From: Kangiellaceae bacterium
GTDB lineage: Bacteria; Pseudomonadota; Gammaproteobacteria; Enterobacterales; Kangiellaceae
Direction of reading: 5' to 3'
Assembly: GCA_026196875.1 (NCBI GenBank)
Contig: JAPHTP010000010.1
Span: forward strand, 1 to 64,000
DNA length: 64,000 bases
Below, piece by piece: positions 46,508-55,726 of the stretch. A program made the position numbers and the translations under genes. Numbering within the stretch: position 1 is the first letter of the stretch; every line of letters starts with the position of its first letter. Below the pieces are notes generated by a model, which saw only the letters and a program-made list of their open reading frames with translations, did not search any database and was not told where the DNA came from.

Positions 46508-47287
46508 TTAATTTGATTGAAGTTTTATACGATGGTAGTTAGCTAAATTTTCAAGGGCAGACTCAAGGTGCCTAGTGGAGGCCAAAACAAAAATTGGCAT
46601 GTTTATTTTTTTACCTTGGTAAATAGGTTTGCTAATTTTCCAGTGCTTAACAAGCTCGTTCAGAATATGCTTGGCGTTACCTTCATAGTTGAAGTCAGCG
46701 ATGTCTTCTAATTTTTTTTCAAAACCACTTATATTCATTGAGACCTGATTCAAAGTATTTCTGTCTGCATGTCCGGCATACATCGCAATGTAGTACTTAT
46801 TGGCACGCTCAACATCCAGAGCCATTCTTTTTAGCTTGGTAAGATTGGTGTTGTGCCTCGAGCTGTTGTTGAGATTCCTTGTAACGAAGTGTTCAGCAAC
46901 CTCCAGATAGGTTTCGCTGTAGTCAAGTATTAGATTCGCATTACTCACGCTGTAAGGAAGCTTAACTGCATCTGCTAATTCGGAGTGAGTTACCAACATA
47001 AACTCTCTCAAGCCCGATTCAAATCCCGACTCATCATCTATTTTTAACTGGGTAATATTTTTTCTCAGCTCTTGCAGTGAGTTACTAAGCGCTGCTTTTG
47101 AACTCTTGGCGAGCACATCGTAGTGTATATAAAAGTAGAGCTTAGCAATTTGTTGGCTTTTGAGCTCAATATTTTCTGCCACTATTAATTGTTCGATGTT
47201 TCTGTCTTCGACGTTTGTATCTACGGAAAAAGAACTCTGGCTAAAAAGTAAAATGCAAATTGCTTTTAGTAAAATTATAGGTTTCAT
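46508..47287 (-). CDS. exported PilJ-N-domain-like protein 2
   Basis: The 259-residue protein has a signal peptide (about residues 1-21) and a helical domain like the N-terminal sensing domain of PilJ-type transducers: ENIELKSQQIAKLYFYIHYDVLA, where the usual SQRMAK becomes SQQIAK. It lacks membrane anchor, HAMP and signalling domains, so it is probably a free periplasmic protein. Its ATG overlaps the upstream gene's stop (ATGA). The two neighbours are diverged homologues and may work as a pair. Confidence 0.6.
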   Translation of the reverse strand: MKPIILLKAICILLFSQSSFSVDTNVEDRNIEQLIVAENIELKSQQIAKLYFYIHYDVLAKSSKAALSNSLQELRKNITQLKIDDESGFESGLREFMLVTHSELADAVKLPYSVSNANLILDYSETYLEVAEHFVTRNLNNSSRHNTNLTKLKRMALDVERANKYYIAMYAGHADRNTLNQVSMNISGFEKKLEDIADFNYEGNAKHILNELVKHWKISKPIYQGKKINMPIFVLASTRHLESALENLANYHRIKLQSN

Positions 47288-48090
47288 TTTAGTAACGGCT
47301 CCTCAAGTTTTAAAGCCAATTCAATGTGTTTTTTTATCCGATCAGATTTAACTTTTGCGAGGCTCGGGATATATCTGCCGCTATTTGAGGTCGCAAATAT
47401 CCTAAAGACCCGAAGTTCTGATTTGACCTTGTAAAGGATGTCCTTAACACTTTTGGGAACATCTTGAGCGGGAGAGGAAAGAAGGTCATCGAGCTCTTGT
47501 AAAAATTCCTTTGAAATTTCATGAAAATGCTTGCTGTCACTAGGAGGTTCCTTTCGCCAGGCTGTTAATAGGTAGACTGACGCCATCTGCCTGGATAATA
47601 TTCCTAGTTCTGAGAGTTTGACGTAGTTAGTGCTTGCTTGGTTGTAATCGGCTTTAGCTACCTTAAAGTCTAGTGCCAGGCATTCCCGTATCAACTTATC
47701 AACCATTACTTTTAATCTGGTTGCTTTAACATAGTCAGGTTCTTCTTTTAGCATCGGCTTAACTGCATTCCAGTGTAAGCCGATCTGAGTGATAGCGTTG
47801 TTGTCGGTATTTCGAGAAAATTGAGCGTGAAGGTGTTCGAGCTTGTTATCGACGGCCTTAATATTCTTCTCTATAGCTGCTAGGGCATTTTCGGCATCAA
47901 TACCGAGTCCGAGCAAGATATATTCTTGTAGGAGCTCTTCCGTTAATGAACAAACCTCAGTGAGTTCTTTTATTCTTTGTGTGCCGTCGCTTTTGGCGCT
48001 GGCGGGAAGGCCGCCAACCATTGAGAAAAACAGGAAAGTCAAAAGTAGCTTAACATTTTTGCCCGTGCTCATACTGACTAATTTCATCAC
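47284..48090 (-). CDS. exported PilJ-N-domain-like protein 1
   Basis: The 268-residue protein starts at GTG 48090 (8 nt after AGGAG) or ATG 48087. After a signal peptide (ending ASA, about residue 32) come two PilJ-N-like helical motifs: TEELLQEYILLGLGID and LGILSRQMASVYLLTAW, similar to the RMLSQR-type sequence of type IV pilus methyl-accepting transducers. No signalling domain is present. It lies just after the small barrel gene and is translationally coupled to the second PilJ-like gene. Confidence 0.65.
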   Translation of the reverse strand: MMKLVSMSTGKNVKLLLTFLFFSMVGGLPASAKSDGTQRIKELTEVCSLTEELLQEYILLGLGIDAENALAAIEKNIKAVDNKLEHLHAQFSRNTDNNAITQIGLHWNAVKPMLKEEPDYVKATRLKVMVDKLIRECLALDFKVAKADYNQASTNYVKLSELGILSRQMASVYLLTAWRKEPPSDSKHFHEISKEFLQELDDLLSSPAQDVPKSVKDILYKVKSELRVFRIFATSNSGRYIPSLAKVKSDRIKKHIELALKLEEPLLK

Positions 48091-48105
48091 TTCTGAAACT
48101 CCTAG

Positions 48106-48552
48106 CTAGAAATGGTAACTAGCTGATAGACCAGCTAGATTTGATGATTCGCCGTTAACTTGATCGACCGAAAAGGATGGAGCAAGACTAATTGATTCAG
48201 TTATATGAATTTCATAAGCGACGGAAAGTCGAAGAATACTTTCCGACTCTCCATGGTCAGTATCTTCAATGCCGTATCCTAATCCGAAGCGCCAATGAGA
48301 AGATGGGTAATAGAAAATACTCGCTACTACCGAATTTTTGTTCTCATTATCTATTTTTGCTTGTTCCAAGGCGCCGCCAAGTGCAAAGTGCGGTGAAATT
48401 CTCCGCTCATATTCAAGAGCATATAGCGTTGCATTTTCTTCTTCGTGATAAGCCTTTCCCAGGAAGGCGCCTAGCGTGTTAGACGACGCTGAATGAACCG
48501 ATGTTGAAAAAGAGATTAATATTCCGATTAAAATATGGAAGTGATTTTTCAT
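48106..48552 (-). CDS. small outer-membrane beta-barrel-like protein
   Basis: I chose the ATG at 48552 (148 aa) with AGG 6 nt upstream; a GTG at 48564 overlaps it. A signal peptide (ending VHSA) is followed by alternating strands (YALEYERRISPHFALGGAL, WRFGLGYGIED, SILRLSVAYEIHI) and a terminal SYHF. This is the pattern of small 8-stranded barrels such as OmpW/Ail-like proteins. It is first in a three-gene operon with two PilJ-like proteins and faces the two-component operon. Confidence 0.78.
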   Translation of the reverse strand: MKNHFHILIGILISFSTSVHSASSNTLGAFLGKAYHEEENATLYALEYERRISPHFALGGALEQAKIDNENKNSVVASIFYYPSSHWRFGLGYGIEDTDHGESESILRLSVAYEIHITESISLAPSFSVDQVNGESSNLAGLSASYHF

Positions 48553-48598
48553 AGAGCCTACCACTTAAACTTTTCGATGCTGGATGATAATCAAGTTT

Positions 48599-48618
48599 GC
48601 GTTAAGAAAGCGTTAAGA
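48599..48618. promoter_or_regulatory. tandem OmpR/PhoB-like operator
   Basis: GCGTTAAGA occurs at 48599-48607 and 48610-48618, an 11-bp period typical of OmpR/PhoB-family sites. It lies 47 bp upstream of the barrel gene start. The adjacent OmpR-type regulator at 48785 is the likely binder, which is inference. Confidence 0.5.
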
Positions 48619-48675
48619 TGGCGGGGTAATACTACCGTTTGGGTATTTGACTATTAGTTTGATATATTGAGTATC

Positions 48676-48745
48676 GAGAGCCTGGTTTATTGGGGCTGAG
48701 AGCCTGATCCACATAAAATTTGGCATACACAAGATTTGGCATACA
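48676..48745 (+). repeat. two further direct-repeat pairs in the divergent spacer
   Basis: GAGAGCCTG lies at 48676-48684 and 48698-48706 (22-bp period, two turns) and ATTTGGCATACA at 48718-48729 and 48734-48745 (16-bp period). Both pairs are in the 232-bp spacer upstream of the response regulator gene, beside the 11-bp repeat above. Confidence 0.5.
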
Positions 48746-48784
48746 GATGATTCGAAATATACACAGCGTGCTTTGGGAAATTAA

Positions 48785-49462
48785 ATGAAAATTTTACTTG
48801 TTGAAGATCACCCCAACCTCGCCAGCAATCTTTTCGAGTATTTTGAGCCTAAGGGGTTTCGGCTTGACTGGGCCAGAAATGGCGTTCACGGAGTAGAGCT
48901 TGCAAAGAATCAATCTTATGATCTGATTATACTCGATGTCATGCTGCCAAAGTTGGATGGTTTCGGCGTATGCAATAAGATTCGGAATGAACTTGCTCTC
49001 GATACACCGATTATCTTTTTAACCGCGAAGTCCATGCTACCGGATAAGGTGCTCGGGTTGGAGCTAGGCGGAGATGACTATCTGGTTAAGCCTTTTCAGT
49101 TGCGCGAACTGGAATCTCGAATTAATTCAGTTATGAGGAGATATAGAAAGATAGAAGCCCAGAGTTCGATTGTCGTTGAGGACTTGATTATAGATAGAAA
49201 TATCTGCAAAGTTTTTAGAGACAATATCCCGCTTGTTTTACCTCCTACTGCCTACAAGATCCTCTGCTTATTAGGCATCAACAAACATCGAGTAACGACG
49301 TTTCAGGAAATTGAAGACTACATTTGGGGAGATGATATTCCCCAAAGCAGTTCACTTCGTACCCATATCCATACACTAAGAACAATTATTGATAAACCCT
49401 TTAACAAAGCACTCATTCATACAGTTTCACGGGTTGGGCTAAAGGTTGGATATGACGACTAA
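48785..49462 (+). CDS. OmpR-family response regulator
   Basis: The 225-residue regulator has a receiver domain (MKILLVEDHPNL; D51 phospho-acceptor in LIILDVMLPKLDG; K in VKPF) and a winged-helix DNA-binding domain ending SLRTHIHTLRTIIDKPF and VGLKVGYDD. It is first of a histidine kinase/CSS-EAL cluster and faces the barrel/PilJ-like operon. Tandem 11-bp repeats in the spacer fit its family. Confidence 0.93.
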   Translation: MKILLVEDHPNLASNLFEYFEPKGFRLDWARNGVHGVELAKNQSYDLIILDVMLPKLDGFGVCNKIRNELALDTPIIFLTAKSMLPDKVLGLELGGDDYLVKPFQLRELESRINSVMRRYRKIEAQSSIVVEDLIIDRNICKVFRDNIPLVLPPTAYKILCLLGINKHRVTTFQEIEDYIWGDDIPQSSSLRTHIHTLRTIIDKPFNKALIHTVSRVGLKVGYDD

Positions 49463-49496
49463 AATAGGATGAATAGATTATGATGTTCAGGTTACG

Positions 49497-50801
49497 ATGA
49501 TTAAGTTTAGCAATAGAGTATTACGGGCTAATTTGATTATTGGCGTTGTGACTGCATTTGTTTACTCATTGATAGACTTTGCATCGATACAATATTTCAA
49601 ATATGAAATAGAAAATAAAACTAACTATCAGGAAGCCCTGCTTTTATCTGAGATCTATGATGCTATAAGCGATCTGGATGTTCATGAAACACAGAGTTTT
49701 TTACTTTTTCGTGAAAATCTTGAAAAGCCAGGTACAGTGGGAGAAGTTGATGCTGATGACCGTATAAGTGGAGTTGTTCCCAAGGAGTTGCGAGAGATAC
49801 AAAATAATATCGAGGAAATTGATTTTCGGGGAAGACCTTATGAACTTATAAAAGTCGCAAGCCAAAAGTATAGGTATTATTTTCTGTTTAGTATTGAGTC
49901 AATAAAGCAAACAGAGTTGCTTTCTTATTCTTCACTTGTGTTAGGGTTATCGATAAGTTTGACTGTGTCATTGTTGATAAGCATTAAGTTGAGTGGTGAA
50001 GTTGTCCAACCGCTGAAAAAAATGAGCAGTGCAATTGAAAATATTAATGCGTCAGACGAAATGGAGCTATTAAAAAAGGAATCTCAGAACATTGAAATCA
50101 AGGAGCTTAACTCCTTATTTTCGTCTTTTCTTAAATATGATGCCGCTATAAAAAGCGTTATTCAAAGGGAAAAGAATTTAAGCGCGCATATTAGTCATGA
50201 GTTTAGAACGCCTTTGTCCGTAATTATGGGAGCGATAGAGCTGCTTGAACAGGAGCAAGACTTTGATACCGGCAAAAGTAAAAGAATTATCAGACGGCTA
50301 ACTAATGAGGTTAACCAACTCAGAGATATTTCAGAGATGATGTTGCTCATTACTCGCGCTGATAGTGATGTTAATAACAACATAGAACTCTCAAAGGTTA
50401 ATGTGAGTATTTTGGTGCAAGGCGTTCTATCGAGCCTGGGATCACAATATGGAGACATTAAGCAAAAAATAATATTTGATGACCGTGCTAGCGATAACAT
50501 CGATTGTTGGACCATTGCGCTGACAGTTATGATCAGAAATATCATCCAAAATGCGCTGTTGCACTCGGACGATAATAGCGTGACGGTTTTGTTAACTGAT
50601 TCGTATTTAGCGATTAGTAATCAGAAGCGGGAGACGAGTAGTGATATTTCTTGTGAAGAATCTAAAAGCGAATCAAGTGATGAATTTAATTGCGGAATAG
50701 GCTTAACCCTCTGCCAAAACTTGGCTGAAATACAGACCATGCAATTAGAGTTCAGAGACTGTGATGAGTCGAATGGTATCTCTGTTACTCTGCATTTTTG
50801 A
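49497..50801 (+). CDS. sensor histidine kinase with unusual ATP-binding domain
   Basis: The 434-residue kinase has membrane helices at about 12-30 and 143-163 around a periplasmic sensor of about 110 residues, a HAMP-like linker, and a phospho-acceptor H234 in SHEFRTPLSV. The HATPase N-box (NIIQNALLH) is present. The normal DNGxG loop is replaced by a serine/glutamate-rich insert before CGIGLTLCQN, so nucleotide binding may be altered. It follows the regulator by 34 nt and is probably its partner. Confidence 0.88.
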   Translation: MIKFSNRVLRANLIIGVVTAFVYSLIDFASIQYFKYEIENKTNYQEALLLSEIYDAISDLDVHETQSFLLFRENLEKPGTVGEVDADDRISGVVPKELREIQNNIEEIDFRGRPYELIKVASQKYRYYFLFSIESIKQTELLSYSSLVLGLSISLTVSLLISIKLSGEVVQPLKKMSSAIENINASDEMELLKKESQNIEIKELNSLFSSFLKYDAAIKSVIQREKNLSAHISHEFRTPLSVIMGAIELLEQEQDFDTGKSKRIIRRLTNEVNQLRDISEMMLLITRADSDVNNNIELSKVNVSILVQGVLSSLGSQYGDIKQKIIFDDRASDNIDCWTIALTVMIRNIIQNALLHSDDNSVTVLLTDSYLAISNQKRETSSDISCEESKSESSDEFNCGIGLTLCQNLAEIQTMQLEFRDCDESNGISVTLHF

Positions 50802-50914
50802 TCTAAGCATATATAAAAACATAAATAAGACACTTCTTAGTAGGATTCCTTTTTAGCAGATAGAAATCACAGCGCAATTTGAAGTGTTACCAACTGACCA
50901 TCCAGGAACGATTT

Positions 50915-52429
50915 ATGCGTAGAGAAATTATAACATTCGTTGTTGTCGTACTGATTTGCATTGTAGGTTTTCATAAAATCAATCAGTTTTACGTTAATCA
51001 TGCACTTGAGCGAGATGGTGAAGAATTCATCATTCAATTGCAAAAGACCATTGTCGACTCCATTAAGTTGCTCGATGAGCTTCCTAGTCTCGCTGATGCT
51101 CAGTGCGGAGAGCAGTCTGTTTTGCTGTTGGCAGAAGTTGTTTATCGAGGAGACTCTGTAAGGTGGCTTGGCCTGAGGGACAATCAGGGTGAATACTGCA
51201 GTAGCTTGCCTGTTCAGATGTCTCTAACTAAGTTTAAGCGGCATCGCCTTTCAAAGTCTTATTCACTTGCGGCTTTAAAAAATAGTAGCAATCATTCCGA
51301 CTTGCTACTTATTAAGGAACATAATGAGAGTTACTATGTTGCCGATTTAAATAATCTTTCTATCGCAACTATTAACCATCTTCCATGTGAGGACTGTCTG
51401 AACTACCGAGTGACCATTCATGGTGAGCCGCCGATACATTTTGGAGATGAGCTCAAGCAGGCGCCTGCTTATAGTTTTGAGATAAATAAGCAGGTAGATA
51501 GGTTGAGTATTTCAGTTGTGTTTGAAGCGACAGGTGAAATTTCAAAATATTATTCTGGTGTAAGCTGGGTAACAACAATTCTACTGGCCTGCATATTTTC
51601 AATCATTCTAATTTATACTGTCGAGAAACTGCTTAATCACCGGAGATCGCTGCGTTCGATAATAGAAAGAGCCATTAAAAATCAAGAGTTCAAACCCTAC
51701 TATCAACCGATCGTTGATAGTCGCACTAATAGGATAGTTGGTGCGGAAGCACTTTTAACCTGGATTGAACCCAACGGCAAGATTATTCCAACGGGCGAAT
51801 TTATCAATTTTGTAGAGCAGACAGGATTGATAATGCCGATTACTTCTCAGTTAATAAAAACTATCGCGAAAGATATAACGACTTTCGACTGGCAACAGTC
51901 GGATTGCTCTGTGAGCCTAAACGTTGTGCCGGAACATTTGAACGATGAAGCGCTATTTAGTGAAATTAATCGTGCGGTAAAACATAACGGTATTAGTTTG
52001 TCTAATTTCTCGTTGGAAATTACTGAAAGAAATGAAATTAAGAACTTGTCACTAGCCAAGCGAGTGATAAAGCAATTTGTCGATAATGGCATTGAACTTA
52101 AACTGGATGATGCGGGAACTGGGTATGGCGGGTTTTCTTATGTCCAGGAACTTGGAATATCAACATTGAAGATAGATAAGATGTTTGTCGATACCATCTT
52201 ATACCAGGAAGATGTCAAAAAGAACGTTCTGGATGCAATCATTTCTTTCGCTAATTCGTCAGGGTTAAGTATTATCGCCGAAGGTGTTGAAAAGCAAAAT
52301 CAAGTGGATTACTTAGAGTCTAAAGGAGTTCATTTTATTCAAGGTTATGCCTACTCCAAGCCGGTTTCCTGTGAAGTATTTAGGGGACTACTACAGGATG
52401 GAAATTTAGCGCCCTTAGTTGCAAATTAA
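50915..52429 (+). CDS. CSS-motif EAL c-di-GMP phosphodiesterase
   Basis: I chose the ATG at 50915 (504 aa), 7 nt after AGGA. Two membrane helices flank a periplasmic CSS domain (CSS at residues 95-97 and a further cysteine near 64), as in redox-controlled PdeB/PdeC-type enzymes where a disulfide tunes activity. The EAL domain has EALLTW (278-283), SLNVVPEHL, EITERN, DDAGTGYGG and EGVEKQ, so c-di-GMP hydrolysis is likely. It follows the kinase by 113 nt. Confidence 0.9.
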   Translation: MRREIITFVVVVLICIVGFHKINQFYVNHALERDGEEFIIQLQKTIVDSIKLLDELPSLADAQCGEQSVLLLAEVVYRGDSVRWLGLRDNQGEYCSSLPVQMSLTKFKRHRLSKSYSLAALKNSSNHSDLLLIKEHNESYYVADLNNLSIATINHLPCEDCLNYRVTIHGEPPIHFGDELKQAPAYSFEINKQVDRLSISVVFEATGEISKYYSGVSWVTTILLACIFSIILIYTVEKLLNHRRSLRSIIERAIKNQEFKPYYQPIVDSRTNRIVGAEALLTWIEPNGKIIPTGEFINFVEQTGLIMPITSQLIKTIAKDITTFDWQQSDCSVSLNVVPEHLNDEALFSEINRAVKHNGISLSNFSLEITERNEIKNLSLAKRVIKQFVDNGIELKLDDAGTGYGGFSYVQELGISTLKIDKMFVDTILYQEDVKKNVLDAIISFANSSGLSIIAEGVEKQNQVDYLESKGVHFIQGYAYSKPVSCEVFRGLLQDGNLAPLVAN

Positions 52430-52530
52430 TCAGAGAACAAACTAATCGGACACACTGATTAAGGGAGTGTTATCAAAATTTAAAACTAGTCTTGTATCGA
52501 ATATTTGTTTACTTTTGACTTGATGTGAAA

Positions 52531-52959
52531 CTATTCATACGTATCCAGCAATAAGTTTGTTTCGGTTGAGCCAACTCCTTCAATTAGACGAATTGCGCCG
52601 ACAATTTTATTCAACGAGGAAAGCGATTCCGCTTGAATTTCAACGATCAGATCCCACTGTCCGGTTGTATGGTGAATCGCTGCAATATTGGGATTGCCGC
52701 GTAGCTGGGCGATAACTCCCGCTTCGCTAGCGCTTTCAGCGCTGATACACATCATCGCCTGAACTTCTTGCTTCTGAGTTTTTGAACCGAGAAGTAACGT
52801 ATAACCCAGTATGATTTCGTTCTCTTCCAAACGGCGAATGCGGTTTTGTACTGTGGCTCTGGAAACACCCAGTTTTTTCGCCAATTCGACCACAGAAATG
52901 CGTGCATTGGCTCTTAGCAGGTTCAATAACCCTTGATCGATGGGATCCGGTTTAAACAT
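52531..52959 (-). CDS. Lrp/AsnC-family regulator
   Basis: The 142-residue protein has an N-terminal helix-turn-helix (IDQGLLNLLRANARISVVELAKKLGVSRATVQNRIRRL) and a C-terminal RAM ligand domain (IHHTTGQWDLIVEIQAESL). It is divergent from ornithine cyclodeaminase with a shared 146-bp spacer that holds an ATATTGC/GCAATAT dyad. It likely senses an amino acid such as arginine or ornithine and controls the catabolic genes, which is inference. Confidence 0.92.
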   Translation of the reverse strand: MFKPDPIDQGLLNLLRANARISVVELAKKLGVSRATVQNRIRRLEENEIILGYTLLLGSKTQKQEVQAMMCISAESASEAGVIAQLRGNPNIAAIHHTTGQWDLIVEIQAESLSSLNKIVGAIRLIEGVGSTETNLLLDTYE

Positions 52960-52971
52960 ATCAAATTAATC

Positions 52972-53006
52972 ATATTGCTAACTTTAATATTATCATAATG
53001 CAATAT
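52972..53006. promoter_or_regulatory. probable Lrp-family binding dyad
   Basis: ATATTGC (52972-52978) and GCAATAT (53000-53006) are perfect inverted repeats 28 bp apart start to start, in an AT-rich spacer between the Lrp gene (start 52959) and the ornithine cyclodeaminase gene (53106). Lrp-family dimers often bind such spaced AT-rich repeats. Confidence 0.5.
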
Positions 53007-53105
53007 ATTAGCTAAATCACCCTTTTTGAGTTCTATTAACTGGCTAAAAACCGCTATAAACTTACCATAATGACATATTGAAAGGTAATCGTTTGGAGGT
53101 AAGTT

Positions 53106-54161
53106 ATGACAGTATTAGTAGACGTAGCCACACTTTGTAGCATCGTAAAGCGCGTTGGGATCACCCATTTTATGGCTGGAATGGAAAAGACAATGCGAAG
53201 AGACTTTAAACGCTGGAGAGAATTTGATAAGTGTGCGCGGGTAGCCAGTCACTCGAAACTTGGCGTCATTGAACTGATGCCCATTTCTGATAGCTGCCGA
53301 TACGCTTTTAAATACGTTAATGGTCATCCTGCGAACACTAAGATCGGCGTTCCAACCGTAATGGCATTCGGTGCGCTTGCCCAAGTCGATACCGGTTATC
53401 CCGAATTAGTGGCGGAACTTACGCTGACCACCGCTATTCGAACTTCGGTTACATCCGTGATGGCGGCAAGAGCGCTTGCCAGACCAGATTCCAAAACTAT
53501 GGGAATGATTGGTTGCGGCGCGCAAAGCGAATTTCAGGCCATCGCTTTTCATGCTTTACTCGGCATTAAACAAATTCGGATCTTTGATATCGATAAGTCG
53601 GCAATGGATAAATTATCACAACACCTAAAAGGCTACCCTGAGTTGGAAGTTATTCAGGTTGACTCTGCTGCTCAGGCCACTAAGGGGGCTGATATTGTCA
53701 CCACCTGTACCGCGGATAAAACCTGGGCCACCATTTTGACTCCAGATATGGTTGAGGAGGGCATGCACATCAATGCCATTGGTGGCGATTGCCCTGGAAA
53801 AACAGAGTTACATGTTGATGTCCTCAAGCAAGCCAAGGTATTTGTAGAATATGAACCTCAGACGCGTGTCGAAGGTGATATTCAGCAACTACCTTTGTCT
53901 TACTCGGTAAATGATTTGTGGCGGGTAATCGCAGAAAAAGAAGTCGGTCGAGAAAGCAAACAGCAGATCACTGTATTCGATTCGGTTGGGTTTGCACTTG
54001 AAGATTATTCTGCGCTCAGCTATTTGTACAAGTTGGTACAAGAATTTAATGAGGGTGAAACTATAGATCTGATTCCACAATTAGATAATCCGAAAGACCT
54101 TTTTGTTTTTGTTAGCGACGATGCAGATGAGCAAATCGCAAATAAACACAAAGCGGCATAA
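53106..54161 (+). CDS. ornithine cyclodeaminase
   Basis: The 351-residue enzyme of the OCD/mu-crystallin family converts ornithine to proline and ammonia with NAD. GGAGG precedes the ATG by 7 nt. Visible features are AFKYVNGHPANTKIG, LTTAIRTSVTSVMAARALA, the Rossmann glycines in GMIGCGAQSEFQA and INAIGGDCPGKTEL with the catalytic aspartate. Its neighbour, arginase, makes ornithine, so the two form an arginine-to-proline route. Confidence 0.92.
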   Translation: MTVLVDVATLCSIVKRVGITHFMAGMEKTMRRDFKRWREFDKCARVASHSKLGVIELMPISDSCRYAFKYVNGHPANTKIGVPTVMAFGALAQVDTGYPELVAELTLTTAIRTSVTSVMAARALARPDSKTMGMIGCGAQSEFQAIAFHALLGIKQIRIFDIDKSAMDKLSQHLKGYPELEVIQVDSAAQATKGADIVTTCTADKTWATILTPDMVEEGMHINAIGGDCPGKTELHVDVLKQAKVFVEYEPQTRVEGDIQQLPLSYSVNDLWRVIAEKEVGRESKQQITVFDSVGFALEDYSALSYLYKLVQEFNEGETIDLIPQLDNPKDLFVFVSDDADEQIANKHKAA

Positions 54162-54294
54162 CCGGATATCTGTGTAATTAGACAGCACACATAATGCATA
54201 ATAAGACGGCAGTTAATCATTGAGACTGTAAATTTTCGACGTTCGCTAAACTTAGCGGGTATCGATACTAAGAAATTATTTTAACCGGTGAATT

Positions 54295-55215
54295 ATGATC
54301 CAAGAGAAAAAAACAATTCATATTATTAACGTTCCCCTCGATCTTGGCGCGTCGCGTCGAGGCACAGATGCCGGACCTTCTGCGCTTCGTATCGCAGGGT
54401 TATCAGGCGCACTTTCAAAAATGGGTTTGAAAGTATCTGCAGAGAGTGACGTACCCGTACCGGTAGTAGAATCTTTAAAATCCAACACGCCAAAAGCGCG
54501 ATTTAAAAGTGAAATTCTTAAGGTTTGTCAAAGCCTGGCAAATCAGGTTTTCGACACATTGCGGGATCAACAAACGCCATTGGTTGTTGGTGGTGACCAC
54601 TCGATTGCCATGGGCACAATATCGGGTATTGCACGACATTATCAAGCTCAACAGCAGAGACTAGGTGTTATCTGGTTTGACGCACACGGGGATATGAATC
54701 TCCCAGAAACTTCTCCAAGCGGTAATATTCATGGCATGCCACTAGCACACTTACTCGGCTATGGAGACAAAGAACTCGCATCAATTTGTGGTGATGAACC
54801 TGCCATAAAGCCTGAAGATGTAGTCCTTATTGGCCTGCGTGACATTGACCCGGTTGAAAGAGAGTTTATTAATCGCTCAGGGGTAACCGCATTTACCATG
54901 CGTGACATCGATCAATTGGGAATGCCGGAAGTTTGTCGGAGAGCTTTAGCAATCGTTAACAAGGATACTGCCGGTTTTCATATCAGTTTCGATCTGGATG
55001 GTTGCGATCCTGAAGTGATCCCTGGTACCGGGACAAAAGTTTCAGGCGGTGTGAGCCTTAGGGAAGCCCATTTGTTGTTAGAAGAATGTGCATCTGATGG
55101 CCGAATGACTTCGATGGAAGTAGTAGAGCTTAACCCATTTTTGGACCAGGCAAATGTATCGGCTGAGCGAGCAGTGGCTTTTATTCAGAGTGCATTTGGT
55201 CGTAGCATTCTTTAA
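54295..55215 (+). CDS. rocF: arginase
   Basis: The 306-residue ureohydrolase splits arginine to ornithine and urea. Manganese-binding motifs are clear: GGDHSIAMG, WFDAHGDMN and FDLDGCDPEVIPGTGTKVSGG, with SMEVVELNPFLD near the end. Length and motifs fit RocF-type arginases rather than agmatinases. It lies 133 nt after ornithine cyclodeaminase. The two probably work in series under the divergent Lrp. Confidence 0.94.
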   Translation: MIQEKKTIHIINVPLDLGASRRGTDAGPSALRIAGLSGALSKMGLKVSAESDVPVPVVESLKSNTPKARFKSEILKVCQSLANQVFDTLRDQQTPLVVGGDHSIAMGTISGIARHYQAQQQRLGVIWFDAHGDMNLPETSPSGNIHGMPLAHLLGYGDKELASICGDEPAIKPEDVVLIGLRDIDPVEREFINRSGVTAFTMRDIDQLGMPEVCRRALAIVNKDTAGFHISFDLDGCDPEVIPGTGTKVSGGVSLREAHLLLEECASDGRMTSMEVVELNPFLDQANVSAERAVAFIQSAFGRSIL

Positions 55216-55242
55216 GGCTAACTTATAACAAAGTTATCCAAA

Positions 55243-55314
55243 AAAACAGGTCAGGATGCTTGAGCAAAATTCAGGTTGTAATCTGGCTTAACTATTGGAA
55301 AGGTAACCTGTTTT
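55243..55314 (+). terminator. possible long-loop terminator after arginase
   Basis: AAAACAGGT (55243-55251) and ACCTGTTTT (55306-55314) are perfect complements about 54 nt apart, ending in a T run. A nested fold is possible. The long loop makes this a weak call. Confidence 0.3.
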
Positions 55315-55474
55315 CTTATCACCGCTAGCAAATAAATCAGTAATAATTGGAGTCAGTGTTAATTACCGGGGTATTAACTTTCAATCATTAGAAAATTATG
55401 AAAAACTATGTGCATGAATAAACGAGCCTACAAAAGTGGTGCCGTTCTACACTTAAGCTAAGCGTTAGCATTAT

Positions 55475-55726
55475 GTGGTGCATGCATTGAAAACAGTCGA
55501 TAAAAAAGCACGTTTGATAGCTCGCATTTTTGGTGTAGCTTTTGGCGCGTTTTTGTATAAATTATTGGTTGTTGGTGCTTTTTCTTACAGCTCATTCGGT
55601 CGTGCAATTACTGTCACTGCAAGTAGCAACCCTGTTAAATTCTATTTTGCTATTGTTTGGTGTTCGATTATATTTCTAGTATGCATTTACTTTGGATTTA
55701 TCGCCAAATTAAAGACAGACGAATAA
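55475..55726 (+). CDS. small two-helix membrane protein, hypothetical
   Basis: The 83-residue frame begins at GTG 55475 without a clear ribosome site. It encodes a short basic N-terminus and two hydrophobic helices (about residues 17-37 and 55-77), ending in KTDE. I recognise no family. It lies alone between arginase and the PhoD-like gene and could be a small inner-membrane protein. Confidence 0.5.
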   Translation: MVHALKTVDKKARLIARIFGVAFGAFLYKLLVVGAFSYSSFGRAITVTASSNPVKFYFAIVWCSIIFLVCIYFGFIAKLKTDE

